Positions 1 through 11,057 of a stretch of 64,000 nt of DNA are shown here, in pieces; within the stretch, counting starts at the first letter, position 1; every line of letters starts with the position of its first letter. Made by a program: the position numbers and the translations under genes. Below the pieces are notes generated by a model. That model did not search any database. It was not told the DNA's origin and was given only the letters and a program-made list of their open reading frames with translations. The DNA is taken from positions 21,742,199-21,806,198 of the forward strand of contig NC_045127.1 in NCBI RefSeq assembly GCF_007655135.1, in the 5' to 3' direction. The DNA is from Punica granatum (lineage: Eukaryota; Streptophyta; Magnoliopsida; Myrtales; Lythraceae).

Positions 1-309
1 TATCAATGAAGTAACACGGTGGTTAAACTGATGCAAATTTTTATTCTTATTCAGCATATTATCTAACCTTTGTGCTTGAACTGAATAGGGGCTGGGGAGA
101 CTGAGACCATACCTCCGGAAGGCTCGACTCATTAAGTGGTCATTTCAGGGATGTTTGTGAGTACTTTCTTTCATCGTAAAATGATAATAAATATATATAT
201 ATATATATATGTATGGTTATAGAGGTGATGGTGGCTGAATTGATTGCGGAACATAGTTGATGTGTATGCTTAGTATGCTTGTGATGGTTGGACTATAGCC
301 ATGGGATCG

Positions 310-522
310 CTGGACCCGGCGGATTATACAAGGAGCCTGATCGGCCGCCAAACCCGGCGGAATATAAATAGGGACTTGATCGGCCGCTGGACCCGGCGGA
401 ATACAAATAGGGACATGATCGGCCGCTGGACCCGGCGGAATACAAAAAGGGACATGATCGGCCGCTGGACCCGGCGGAATACAAACAGGGGCCTGATCGG
501 CCGCTGGACCGGCGGAATATAA
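310..522 (+). repeat. 39-bp GC-rich minisatellite in copy A LTR, about 6 units
   Basis: Six units share the core GGACCCGGCGGAATA followed by a GATCGGCCGC-type segment, with period 39 bp. Because 39 is divisible by three, several frames stay open on both strands and encode 13-residue repeats; I take these as a side effect of the period, not as genes. The same repeat lies at the same LTR position in copies B, D and E. Confidence 0.95.
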
Positions 523-622
523 ATGAAGGTCAACTCTTACCGCCAGAGGTTAATGAGCGGCCCCCGCTGAGGAGATGTGGGTGTTGGAAGTTGAGAATTG
601 TGTGAGTGAGATGTGCGGGGTC

Positions 623-632
623 ACGGTACCGT
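623..632. promoter_or_regulatory. Conserved LTR palindrome ACGGTACCGT
   Basis: A perfect 10-bp palindrome about 100 bp after the minisatellite. It recurs unchanged in every LTR of this family seen here that covers the position (26469-26478, 6139-6148, 8584-8593, 44317-44326, 51719-51728), although surrounding sequence differs between D and the others. A protein-binding or structural role is inferred only from this conservation. Confidence 0.5.
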
Positions 633-1398
633 CATAACTCTGTTGCGAGGAAATGCAACCCTATGGCTATATTACTGTTGTTTGGATTTGGTTGCCCTAT
701 GAGTTGTGTGAAAGGATGATCTTGGTATTGGATGCTATATCACGGTGCAATATGAATATATATATGTATGATTGATTGTCGTGAATTGTGATGTAACATA
801 TTAGCTCATTTTACTTTGGAATATGGTACTCACTGAGTTGCAGCTCACCCCCTGCATACATTTTTCCAGATGAGCTAGGAGCTAGACTAGCCGCACAGGA
901 GGACTTTGGATAACGGGGATCAGCGCAAAAGATTTTGGCAAGTAGGCCCACCCATAGTATAGGTAGTAAGTGTTCGTAAATGTTACAATCCTATTACGAC
1001 CTGAAACTTTTGTTAGTTGGTTTAGTGGTATGGTTGTGGCTGAACACACTATTGAGAGCATATATGTACATTGGAATTCGTTAACTCATTATATATTCAT
1101 GTAGAGCATGCCGAGTTAGTTTAAAGGTTGGATGTGTTGTAGAAGTATGCTATATATATAGATGAAAGCTTTTCGTTCAGTCTGTGTTACAAGATGGTTG
1201 CAACTGAGTAATCTTTGAGAGTTTTATGCATATATCTGAATTAGTTAGGTGGTTATATGTTTATATCGAGCTTGCTGGGTTGGTTCAATGTGTTGGGAGT
1301 TAGGAAAACGGATTATACATATATGAGTTGTGTATATGATAATGGATATTAAGGAATAGAGGGGAAACTCTGCTATAAGTTTCGGGTCGTGACATTTT

Positions 1399-1410
1399 TG
1401 GTATCAGAGC
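1399..1410 (+). other. Primer-binding site, initiator tRNA-Met type (copy A)
   Basis: TGGTATCAGAGC, four bases after the LTR end. This is the usual minus-strand primer site of plant LTR retrotransposons, complementary to the 3' end of initiator tRNA-Met. The leader 1411-1548 to the gag start holds no further feature I can name. Confidence 0.95.
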
Positions 1411-1548
1411 CTAGGTTATAGGATTTTGTAGACGTAGTGCGCCTGATCCCCGTTCTTTTTGACTACTTGCGGCCCCAAGACGGGATGTATCTCATAATTG
1501 TGTTTGTTAAATGCTTGATTAACTCTTGTCTTGCTTAGGAAATCAGCA

Positions 1549-2936
1549 ATGGGACCCAAACGTGCGAGGCGGGGTCGACATAGGTACCGCACAACCGAGA
1601 ACCTAGCTGATCAGAATATACCTGAGCCTATGACAGAAGATGAAGTGTCTCAAGCTCCTCAAGAGGCTGCTAAGGTTCCCAGGGATCAAGATCCACCAAT
1701 CCACCAAACATTAGCAGCGATGACTCATCTAGTTGAGCGGCAAGCACAGCTAATCTAGCAACAAACGGCTTTCTTCCAGAGGCAAGCAGCACAGCCGAGT
1801 GCATCCACATCTCACATGGAGTCACAATTGACGCCGTATGAAAGGTTCAGGAAATATGGTCCACCTAGTTTTTCGGGAAGTGCTGATCCTATAGAAGCGG
1901 AGAACTGGATAGCTGGAATGGAAAGAAGTTTTTCAATCATGGAGGTTTCAGACACCCAACGTGTGGCACTTGCAACATTTATGCTAGAAGGGGATGCTCA
2001 GTACTGGTGGGAGGCTACTCAGAGACGACTGGACCCGAACTCCTCACACGTTATCACTTGGGCTGAGTTTACGCAAGCATTTTATAACAAGTACTTTCCA
2101 GCCTCGTTTCGGCGCTCCAAGGAGCGAGAATTTTTGAATTTGAAGCAAGGGGACCTCAGCATAGCTGAATATGAAGTAAAATTCACCAAGTTGTCACGTT
2201 TTGCCTCGACATTGGTAAGTGATGAAGCTTCTAAATGCAGTAGGTTCTTGGATGGATTGAACCTCAATATTAGGTCGCGCGTTTCCGTTCTGGAGATCCC
2301 ATTATTTGCAGACCTGTATAATAAAGCCATTATCGCTGAGGAGGACTTACGAAAGGAAGTTCTTCAGAGGGAACAAAGTAGAACCCAGCCTAGTAGTTTA
2401 ATGGTAGAGGGTTCCTCCCGACACCTAAAAAGAGGCGGGTTCATTCAAGGCTTCAATAGAGGGAAATCAACTTATCAGCAGTTTCCGCATTGGTCTCATG
2501 AAGATAAGGGCATGAGGAGTCAAAGTGGTGGAAGTTATGGTGGGACTAACCTCCCGAGGCATCAAAATTGTCAAAATTGTGGTCGATTTCATTCTGGCGT
2601 TTGTCAAGTGCAGTCCGGGAGTTGTTTTCATTGTGGACGTCGTGATCACTTAAGAAACAATTGCCCACAATTAAGGGGTGAAGCGGTTACTTGTTTTAGA
2701 TGTGGCATGAAGGGACATGTACAAAGGAATTGTAGGCAGCCTATAGTAGCAGCGTCTAGCAGCGCTAGTGTGGGCAATAGGCCATCGGCGATGAGAGGCC
2801 GTGGGCAGATGAGTAGCAATAAGAGTGTTCAAAGCCGAGGGGGCGGATCGATGGTGAGCTCAGCAGGCCAGGCAAATAGACCAATGACGCAGGGTAGAGT
2901 ATTCACCTTAACGAAGCGGGATGCAGACGCTACTCC
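1549..2936 (+). pseudogene. gag: Copy A gag region (capsid plus CCHC zinc knuckles), one early stop
   Basis: Gag of the polyprotein. The start is set at the ATG giving MGPKRARRG; an upstream in-frame TTG is less likely. A basic, disordered N-terminus is followed by a Retrotrans_gag-like capsid (around 1850-2330, with PPSFSG and AQYWWEA motifs), a basic linker, and zinc knuckles at about 2570-2735: a variant C-x2-C-x3-H-x3-C, then two regular C-x2-C-x4-H-x4-C units ([18 protein letters not shown]). These bind RNA during packaging. An in-frame TAG at 1756-1758 (GAG in copy B) cuts off all but the first 69 codons; a downstream ATG at 1816 could in principle start a shorter capsid. The boundary with protease is approximate. 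Confidence 0.9.
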
Positions 2937-5299
2937 TACTGTTGTGACGGGTACGTTAAATCTCTTTAATAAACCTGCTCATGTACTTATAGACCCAGGG
3001 TCCACTCATTCATATATCTCATTGTCATATGCCATGCATTCTAATAGACCACGAGAGATATTAGATAGTCGTATGTCCATAGCTACACCGACGGGGGAGA
3101 GCGTAGTGGTTGGGGAAGTGTATCGCGGTTGTAGGCTACACTTAGGGGATAAGGAGATGCTAGTAGATTTAATACCCTTAAGCATTTGGGATTTTGATGT
3201 TATCCTCGGGATGGATTAGCTTGCTTCCCATCATGCTTCGGTGGAGTGTTACAAGAAGGAGGTTATCTTTAGAATACCAAATGAGCCTGAATTTAAGTTT
3301 CATGGAGATCAGTTGGGTGCTCCATTCAATGTTATATCATTTCTCGAGGCGACGAAACTTTTGAAAAGGGGGTGTGAAGGATATTTGGCACATGTGGTTG
3401 CTACCGAGGTCAACTCACCAAAACTTAGTGAAATTTAAGTAGTCTACGAGTTTCCAGAGATTTTTCTTGATAATTTACCCGATCTTCCCCCTGATAGAGA
3501 GATTGAGTTTACTATCGAGCTAGAGCCCGGTACTGCGCCGATTTCCCGTGCATCGTATCGTATGGCCCCGTCAGAACTCAAGGAATTGAAAATTCAGCTG
3601 CAAGAATTATTAGAAAAGGGATTTATCAGGCCTAGTGTATCTCCTTGGGGTGCTCCCGTTTTGTTTGTGAAGAAGAAGGATGGCTCACTCAGATTGTGTA
3701 TAGATTACCGACAGCTGAATCGGGTAACGGTGCGCAATAAATATCCTTTACCTAGGATAGATGACTTGTTTGATCAGCTCCGAGGTGTTACCGTCTTCTC
3801 GAAGATCGATCTTAGATCGGGATGCCACCAGCTGAAGATCAAGGACTCTGATGTGCCCAAGATTGCGTTTCGCACTCGGTATGGACATTATGAATTCCTT
3901 GTGATGCCTTTCGGGTTAACAAATGCTCCAGCAGCTTTTATGGATTTAATGAATAGAGTCTTCCAGCCATATCTTGATCAGTTTGTGGTGGTTTTCATCG
4001 ATGATATATTGGTATACTCGAGGAACCGGAATGAGCATGAAGAACATCTTCGTGTAGTGTTGCAGATTTTGAGAGAAAGAAAACTTTATGCTAAGTTTAG
4101 CAAATGTGAGTTTTGGTTAGACCGAGTGGGATTCCTCGGGCATGTGATTTCAGGTGATGGTGTATCAGTGGATCCCACGAAGATTGAAGCTATTTTGAAT
4201 TGGAATCGCCCTACAAGTGTAACAGAGGTGAGGAGTTTCCTAGGATTAGCTGGTTATTATCGAAGATTTGTGGAAGGATTCTCCCTTATTGCTGCTCCCC
4301 TGACTCGGTTAACGCGGAAGAGTGTGAAGTTTGAATGGACAGATGAGTGTGAGCAAAGTTTCCATGAGTTGAAGAAGAGATTGACCACTGCCCCAGTGCT
4401 GGTTATTCCGTCCACTGATGAGGGGTTTGTGATATATAGTGATGCATCCCATCAAGGCTTAGGCTGCGTATTAATGCAAAATGGCAGAGTGGTGCCTTAT
4501 GCATCTTGGCAACTAAGGAATCATGAGAAGAATTACCCGACACATGATCTTGAATTGGCAGCTGTGGTATTCATTCTCAAACTTTGGAGACATTACCTGT
4601 ATGGAGCAAGATGTGAGATTTATACAGACCACAAGAGTTTGAAATATTTGTTCACTCAGAAAGAACTCAACTTAAGACAAAGGAGATGGATGGAATTAAT
4701 TAAAGATTATGATTGCACGATCAACTATCATCCAGGGAAGGCAAATGTCGTGGCGGATGCACTGAGTAGGAAATCCTCAGCAAGATTAGCAGGTATGTGG
4801 AGTATTCATGACACACTTATCAATGAGTTTAGATCACTGGAAGTTAAACTAGAGATGATCGGTTTAGGAGCATTGATGGCTATTTATGATATGAAACCAG
4901 TGCGAGTTGATCGAATTCGAGAAGCGCAACAAGTAGATCCATTTTTAGTAGAGATGAAAAACAAGATTAAGGAAGGTAGAGTAAAGGAAGGCAAGAAGTT
5001 TGAATTTCTTTTGAAAGAGGATGACACACTTATGTTTGGGAGTCGAATTTGTGTACCTGACGATGCTGAGTTGAAGAGAGAGATCCTTGCACAAGCCCAT
5101 AGCTCACCTTATGCGATGCACCCGGGAAGCACCAAGATGTATTATAATTTGAAGAGAAGTTATTGGTGGTATAACATGAAAAAGGAGATAGCTGAATATG
5201 TTGCTAAGTGTCTAGTATGTCAGCAGGTTAAGGCAGAACATCAGCACCCATCTGGGTTATTACAACCTCTTCCGGTGCCTGAATGGAAATGGGAAAAGA
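2937..5299 (+). pseudogene. pol: Copy A protease, RT, RNase H and start of integrase, two stops, cut by D
   Basis: Same frame as gag. Protease carries the DPGSTHSY active site (about 2993). RT has [10 protein letters not shown] and the FIDDILVYS catalytic motif (about 3997-4023); RNase H has IYSDASHQG (about 4432) and TDHKSLKYL (about 4626). The integrase N-terminus has the HHCC zinc motif (HPGSTKM through CLVCQQVK, about 5119-5231) and then stops where D is inserted. In-frame stops: TAG at 3217-3219 (TGG in copy B) and TAA at 3436-3438 (TCA in B). The RT segment from 3562 to the insertion is open. One RT residue differs from the family pattern (GCHQLKI instead of GYHQLKI). No frameshift is present. 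Confidence 0.93.
5295..5299. repeat. Target-site duplication of element D, left copy
   Basis: AAAGA directly before the D terminus TGTCAC. It is repeated at 11053-11057 directly after the other terminus. Copy B shows the uninterrupted site (gggaaaagatcacc), which confirms a 5-bp duplication. Confidence 0.93.
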
Positions 5300-7541
5300 T
5301 GTCACGACCCGAAATTACAGTAAGATTCTTGCTATATTTCATCGAATCCATTATCATGTAATAACTGTTCACATAAAAACCTGATTCCCAATAAATTTCC
5401 AAAGTATATAACCAATCCATTAACTCTAATATGTATACATTCTTTTCCGGAAATTTCTTTTTCGCTCTCACATCAATGATACAACTAAACAAAATCATAC
5501 CACTACTACAAATGCTCTCGCATATATATTTATATAAGTACGATTCTAGCAAAATTACATTGCTAAACCAACTAGACAAAAATTTCAGGTCGTGACATTC
5601 TCAAGTCCATTCTATACAAAAAGGATATCTATCAAATAGCTAAGGATTCCTAGCTAGTCCTCCAAGCTGATCCCCGATATCAAAAAGTGGTTCCTCCGTA
5701 CAATCGGAAGCTTATCTGGAAAAATGTATGCAGGGTGTGAGCTGCATCTCAGTGAGCACTAAATTCCAAAGCAAAATGAATAATATTAAGTGATAAATAT
5801 ATTTTAGACAATCAAATATTCATATAGACAGTAGTAGCATAAGCAAATATTCACCCACACGACATATTAGACAATACATATAAATGATTACTAAGTTCAT
5901 TCATCAACAATCAATTACCCTTATAACCATATAAACTATTATTAGAATTAACCATTAGCTAACATCATTTGCACTCATAACCTAACTAAATCAAATTAGC
6001 AAACAACACGGCTTCCATACAATAATTCAGACAATCATATTAATCATCACATTTACAGCAATCCAACCAAACAAACAATATACAACACAACCAAATCAAT
6101 ATAGCCATAGGGTTGCATTTCCTCGCAACAGAGTTGCTACGGTACCGTGACCCCGCACTTCTCGCACATATTATTCTCAACTCCCAATATCCATATCTCA
6201 TAAGCGAGGGCCGCCTATTAACCTCTAGCGGTAAGAGTTGACCTCAATTTGTATTCCGCCGGGTATTAGCGGCCGATCAAGTCCCATTTTCTATTCCGCC
6301 GGGTCCAGCGGCCGATCAGGCCCCTGTTTATATTCCGCCGGGTCCAGCGGCCGATCATGCCCCAATTTATATTCTGCCGGGTCCAGCGGCCGATCAGGCC
6401 CTATTTGTATTCCGCTGGGTCCAGCGGCCGATCTGGCCCATTTTGTAATCCGTCGGGCCCAGCGGTCCCATGGCTATAGTCAAACAACAATCACAAGCAC
6501 AGTCAACTGCAGCCATGCCATCACACATCATAAGCCCACATCAAATCGTTATTCCCAAATTATCACAGTTCCGTATACACAAACACAACCACAATCATTT
6601 TCCAATTGACTCACATTATCATCATAATTTTCTTACGCAAGCCACATACTCAATCACACTGCATATCCCAAATCAAGGTGAAACATAAAAGGCCATATTT
6701 CTCATATCCTTTCCCACAACATTGCAAGACCGATTCTTTAATCTAACTACCACTATATTCGTCTTAAATAATTTATATAATTATAACACATAATATCACA
6801 AGGAAATAGAGTATTCATATAACATACTATAATTATATATATCATTTCACAATGGAATGAAGTACTCACCGAATAACCAAAAATATTTCTCCAAACTTGA
6901 CCTTGAGGGTGCACAATCAATGTCCTCAACTCCTATCAATCATGAGTATAGCCTGAAAAACAAGTTATGCCTAACAATCATTTTCTGCACTAATTCTCAT
7001 ACTAAATCGCCTTGCAATGGCCTTGGAGGATCAACGAAACTAAGATATAAACACAACAATAGCACTAGTAATCCAACACTCAATATAAGACAACAACAAA
7101 ATTCTTATTATTAGATTCTTACTCTAGGCAATTTATGAAGATTATAATTCGTCATAACGTTTGTATATATGAAGGTAACAATTCAATTCACTAAATCAGC
7201 CCACATATCTTAAATATCCAAAGAAAATAATCTCATCATACTTAAAAATAAATATCAAAATCAAACTAGCTCAGATAACGGCACTTAGATCAATGAAAAG
7301 AATTAATTATAGGTCTCCTACTTGACATCTTTCTTTTTATTATCACTAATGAGACAAGTTCCTATAAATTCCCATACGTGAATACTAATAAGGTTATAAG
7401 CACAAGAATAGTGTAAATAATCATATTCCTTTACCAATAATTCGTTCATAATAATAAGGTACCGAACAGCACCCTTTTGGCCTCAACAAGAAATAACTCG
7501 CCAGTTCACTCTAATAGCTAACTATTCAATTCTCCCAAGTT
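5300..7541 (-). repeat. Element D 3' LTR, truncated
   Basis: Aligns with 7745-9986 over exactly 2242 bp with no net length change and scattered substitutions (about ten in the first 420 bp). The alignment stops after CCCAAGTT, where this copy continues into leader sequence. The outer end carries TGTCACGACCCGAAAT with a 15/16 inverted match at 5582-5597. Short open frames in it have no recognisable content. Confidence 0.92.
6250..6470 (-). repeat. 39-bp minisatellite, element D 3' LTR, about 6 units
   Basis: Six units with core TCCGCCGGGTCCAGCGG, the reverse complement of the copy A repeat, ending in CAGCGGTCCCATGG as in the other LTRs. Individual units vary (GGGTATTAG, TTCTGCCGG, TTCCGCTGG). 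Confidence 0.93.
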
Positions 7542-7744
7542 GTGCAATGCAAATGTAAATTTCAACAAGCAGACGTAAGCCCGTGCTTATTTACTAACAA
7601 ATTCAAAGCATAAACAACTTAATCAACCAGAATAGTATTCAAAGAAATCCTAGCAAAATTACCACAATTATCCAAGAATTACTCGGGGATCAAGCTTCAA
7701 CTTAAGTCTACAGGATCTCCTAACCTAGGCTCTGATACCAAAAT
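7542..7744 (-). other. Element D leader with tRNA-Met primer site at 7729-7740
   Basis: On the minus strand the 5' LTR ends GTGACA, then ATTT, then TGGTATCAGAGC (plus-strand 7729-7740) followed by CTAGGTTAGGAGATC, closely matching the A/B leader start. The remaining ~190 bp contain no gag start. The left edge is the deletion junction into the 3' LTR. Confidence 0.9.
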
Positions 7745-8694
7745 TGTCACGACCCGAAATTACAGTAAGATTTTTGCTATATTTCATCGAATCCATTATC
7801 ATATAATAACTGTTCACATAAAAACCTGATTCCCAATAAATTTCCAAAGTATATAACCAATCCATTAACTCTAATATGTATACATTCTTTTCCGGAAATT
7901 TCTTTTTCGCTCTCACATCACTGATACAACTAAACAAAATCATACCACTACTACAAATGCTCTCGCATATATATTTATATAAGTACGATTCTAGCAAAAC
8001 TACATTGCTAAACCAACTAGACAAAAATTTCAAGTCGTGACATTCTCAAGTCCATTCTATACAAAAAGGATATCTATCAAATAGGTAAGGATTCCTACCT
8101 AGTCCTCCAAGCTGATCCCCGATATCAAAAAGTGGTTCCTCCGTGCAATCAGAAGCTTATCTGAAAAAATGTATGCAGGGTGTGAGCTGCATCTCAGTGA
8201 GCACTAAATTCCAAAGCAAAATGAATAATATTAAGTGATAAATATATTTTAGACAATCAAATATTCATATAGACAGTAGTAGCATAAGCAAATATTCACC
8301 CACACGACATATTAGACAATACATATAAATGATTACTAAGTTCATTCATCAACAATCAATTACCCTTATAACCATATAAACTATTATTAGAATTAACCAT
8401 TAGCCAACATCATTTGCACTCATAACCTAACTAAATCAAATTAGCAAACAACACGGCTTCCATACAATAATTCAGACAATCATATTAATCATCACATTTA
8501 CAGCAATCCAACCAAACAAACAATATACAATACAACCAAATCAATATAGCCATAGGGTTGCATTTCCTCGCAACAGAGTTGCTACGGTACCGTGACCCCG
8601 CACTTCTCGCACATATCATTCTCAACTCCCAATATCCATATCTCATAAGTGGGGTCCGCCTATTAACCTCTGGCGGTAAGAGTTGACCTCAATT

Positions 8695-8917
8695 TGTATT
8701 CCGCCGGGTCTTAGCGGCCGATCAAGTCCCTTTTTCTATTCCGCCGGGTCCAGCGGCCGATCAGGCCCCTGTTTATATTCCGCCGGGTCCAGCAGCCGAT
8801 CATGCCCCTTTTTATATTCCGCCGGGTCCAGCGGCCGATCAGGCCCTATTTGTATTCCGCTGGGTCCAGCGGCCGACCTGACCCATTTTGTAATCCGCCG
8901 GGCCCAGCGGTCCCATG
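8695..8917 (-). repeat. 39-bp minisatellite, element D 5' LTR, about 6 units
   Basis: Same position and unit number as in D's other LTR, with a few substitutions (for example CAGCAGCC in one unit). The equal copy number contrasts with copy E, whose two LTRs differ by two units. Confidence 0.93.
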
Positions 8918-10640
8918 GCTATAGTCAAACAACAATCACAAGCACAGTCAACTGCAACCATGCCATCACACATCATAAGCCCACATCAAATCGTTATTCC
9001 CAAATTATCACAGTTCCGTATACACAAACACAACCACAATCATTTTCCAATTGACTCACATTATCATCATAATTTTCTTACGCAAGCCACATACTCAATC
9101 ACACTACAAATCCCAAATCAAGGTGAAACATAAAAGGCCATATTTCTCATATCCTTTCCCACAACATTGCAAGACCGATTCTTTAATCTAACTACCACTA
9201 TATTCGTCTTAAATAATTTATATAATTATAACACATAATGTCACAAGGAAATAGAGTATTCATATAACATACTATAATTATATATATTATTTCACAATGG
9301 AATGAAGTACTCACCGAATAACCAAAAATATTTCTCCAAACCTGACCTTGAGGGTGCACAATCAATGTCCTCAACTCCTATCAATCATGAGTATAGCCTG
9401 AAAAACAAGTTATGCCTAACAATCATTTTCTGCACTAATTCTCATACTAAATCGCCTTGCAATGGCCTTGGAGGATCAACGAAACTAAGATATAAACACA
9501 ACAATAGCACTAGTAATCCAACACTCAATATAAGACAACAACAAAATTCTTATTATTAGATTCTTACTCTAGGCAATTTATGAAGATTATAATTCGTCAT
9601 AACGTTTGTATATATGAAGGTAACAATTCAATTCACTAAATCAGTCCACATATCTTAAATATCCAAAGAAAATAATCTCATCATACTTAAAAATAAATAT
9701 CAAAATCAAACTAGCTCAGATAACGGCACTTAGATCAATGAAAAGAATTAATTATAGGTCTCCTACTTGACATCTTTCTTTTTATTATCACTAATGAGAC
9801 AAGTTCCTATAAATTCCCATACGTGAATACTAATAAGGTTATAAGCACAAGAATAGTGTAAATAATCATATTCCTTTACCAATAATTCGTTCATAATAAT
9901 AAGATACCGATTAGCACCCTTTTGGCCTCAACAAGAAATAACTCGCCAGTTCACTCTAATAGCTAACTATTCAATTCTCCCAAGTTTTTCTAATGAAATT
10001 ACATATACTTTTGTTTTGAATTCCACTTTAATTTCCTCAATTTAGCAATTCAATTGTACCACACTCTTCAATTCACCGAGGAAAAGACACAATTGAATAA
10101 AATGGTGTCTCAAAACTCTAAACTCAATAATCTATGTCGAAAGCATCAATACTCTCATCTAATCTAATTCCTTCAACTCAAGACAAATTAACTAGAGCTA
10201 AATCCATAGATATATCTATCTTTTACCCAACCAATTACGTCAATTACGGCTTTCAAATAAAATTTAACATATAAACTTAATCTTCCATTTGCCTCTATAA
10301 AGCATAATAATTTCATTTAGTCTAACTTCTTCCTCAAGACAAATTAAACTAAGCCAAACATATAGATACATCCATCTTTCATCCAAATCAACATATCAAG
10401 ATAAGATAATTAAACATAAAATCAATACACGAATTAGATTCTCCATTAATCCCTATAAACTTAAGTAAATTCATCCACTCTAACTGCTTCAACTCAAAGC
10501 GAAACTGAATTCAATCGAATAAGAAAGTAAGAGACTTAGACTCCACTTAATTCGGTAAATACTTATGCTAAGATTATAGAATACCAACTTACTAACCGAT
10601 CCCGAAGCTCGACCTTCTCCTCCTTCGTTTCTTCTCTTGT

Positions 10641-10660
10641 TCTCTCTCTCTCTCTCTCTC
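10641..10660 (-). repeat. CT/GA dinucleotide run in element D U3/R region
   Basis: A (TC)n run on the plus strand, which is (GA)n in element orientation. Analogous GA runs lie just downstream of the TATA-like motif in B and E. Confidence 0.7.
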
Positions 10661-11052
10661 ACCCTCTGTTTTCCCCTGTTTCCTACTTCGAACCCAACCC
10701 AGGAAAAGAAAGCAGAGAAACGCAGGAAAGAAGAAAGAAGGAAAAGCAATTGAAATTGAAAATGTAATGGCGGTGGAAATGGAGTGTGCTGGGAAAGAAG
10801 AGAAGAAAGGTTGGCCCACGTGGGGTCCATGGCACCACACCTTTTTCTTTTTTTTTCTTTTTTTTTAATAACCACAAAAGTACATTACGTGTATGATATA
10901 TATAGATATATATACACACACATATATACATATGTTTGAAAATGAAATCTCACGGTACCACCACATAAAAGTACCTTCCATGTATAATATATATATATAT
11001 ATATATATATATCTATGCATATGTTTGAAAATAAAGTCTAACGGGTCTCACA

Positions 11053-11057
11053 AAAGA
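11053..11057. repeat. Target-site duplication of element D, right copy
   Basis: AAAGA directly after the D terminus CTCACA; the partner is at 5295-5299. The integrase frame of copy A resumes immediately after it. Confidence 0.93.

Larger units (their letters stand above)
1..1394 (+). repeat. Copy A 5' LTR, right-hand part
   Basis: This is the distal part of a ~2.39-kb LTR. It aligns from base 1 with copy B's 5' LTR from about 25915. It ends in GTTTCGGGTCGTGACA, the standard 3' end of this family, four bases before the primer site. It holds the 39-bp minisatellite (310-522), the palindrome ACGGTACCGT (623-632), and an imperfect inverted copy of the LTR terminus at 994-1009. Unlike copy B's 5' LTR it keeps a ~31-bp stretch around 79-110. 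The promoter of this LTR lies upstream of the window. Confidence 0.93.
5300..11052 (-). mobile_element. Element D: internally deleted LTR retrotransposon nested in copy A integrase
   Basis: A 5753-bp insertion with TG...CA ends and a 5-bp target duplication, lying on the minus strand. Reading on that strand: complete 5' LTR (11052 to 7745), tRNA-Met primer site, ~200 bp of leader, then an abrupt join into the last 2242 bp of the 3' LTR. Gag-pol, the polypurine tract and the first ~1066 bp of the 3' LTR are missing. LTR ends, primer site, 39-bp minisatellite and ACGGTACCGT palindrome match the chromovirus family of A/B/E, but much of the LTR body differs, so D is a related subfamily. Deletion before or after integration cannot be decided; the intact target duplication on both sides fits either. 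Confidence 0.9.
7745..11052 (-). repeat. Element D 5' LTR, complete (3308 bp)
   Basis: On the minus strand it starts TGTGAGACCCG at 11052 and ends GGGTCGTGACA at 7745. It is longer than the ~2.4-kb LTRs of A/B/E. The upstream third (9987-11052) includes AT dinucleotide runs (about 10896-11012), and a CT/GA run (about 10641-10660) like the one downstream of the TATA motif in B and E. The inner part repeats 5300-7541. Open frames at 10489-10931 overlap the CT-rich and poly-T tracts and look spurious. Confidence 0.92.

Noticed and set aside
301..533. Short repetitive proteins (13-residue repeats such as GRWTRRNTNRDMI or YSAGSSGRS) on both strands
   Set aside because: They are translations of the 39-bp minisatellite in several frames at once; period divisible by three keeps all frames open. 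No start context or conservation beyond the DNA repeat.
1399..1410. A tRNA gene fragment at the primer-binding sites
   Set aside because: Only 12 bases match the tRNA 3' end, at the expected place after an LTR; no cloverleaf follows.
2082..2330. An 82-residue antisense frame seen opposite gag in copies A, B and E
   Set aside because: It recurs only because the sense gag sequence is shared; it is an antisense shadow of a conserved coding region.
5300..9986. A simple 2.2-kb tandem duplication of unknown sequence
   Set aside because: The second copy is preceded by a tRNA-Met primer site, extends to a full LTR with TG...CA ends, and the whole is flanked by AAAGA. It is one deleted LTR element, not a tandem repeat.
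10489..10931. Overlapping minus-strand frames of 82-128 codons near a poly-T and CT tract
   Set aside because: Low-complexity composition (K-, S- and F-rich) within the LTR of element D, in two to three frames at once.
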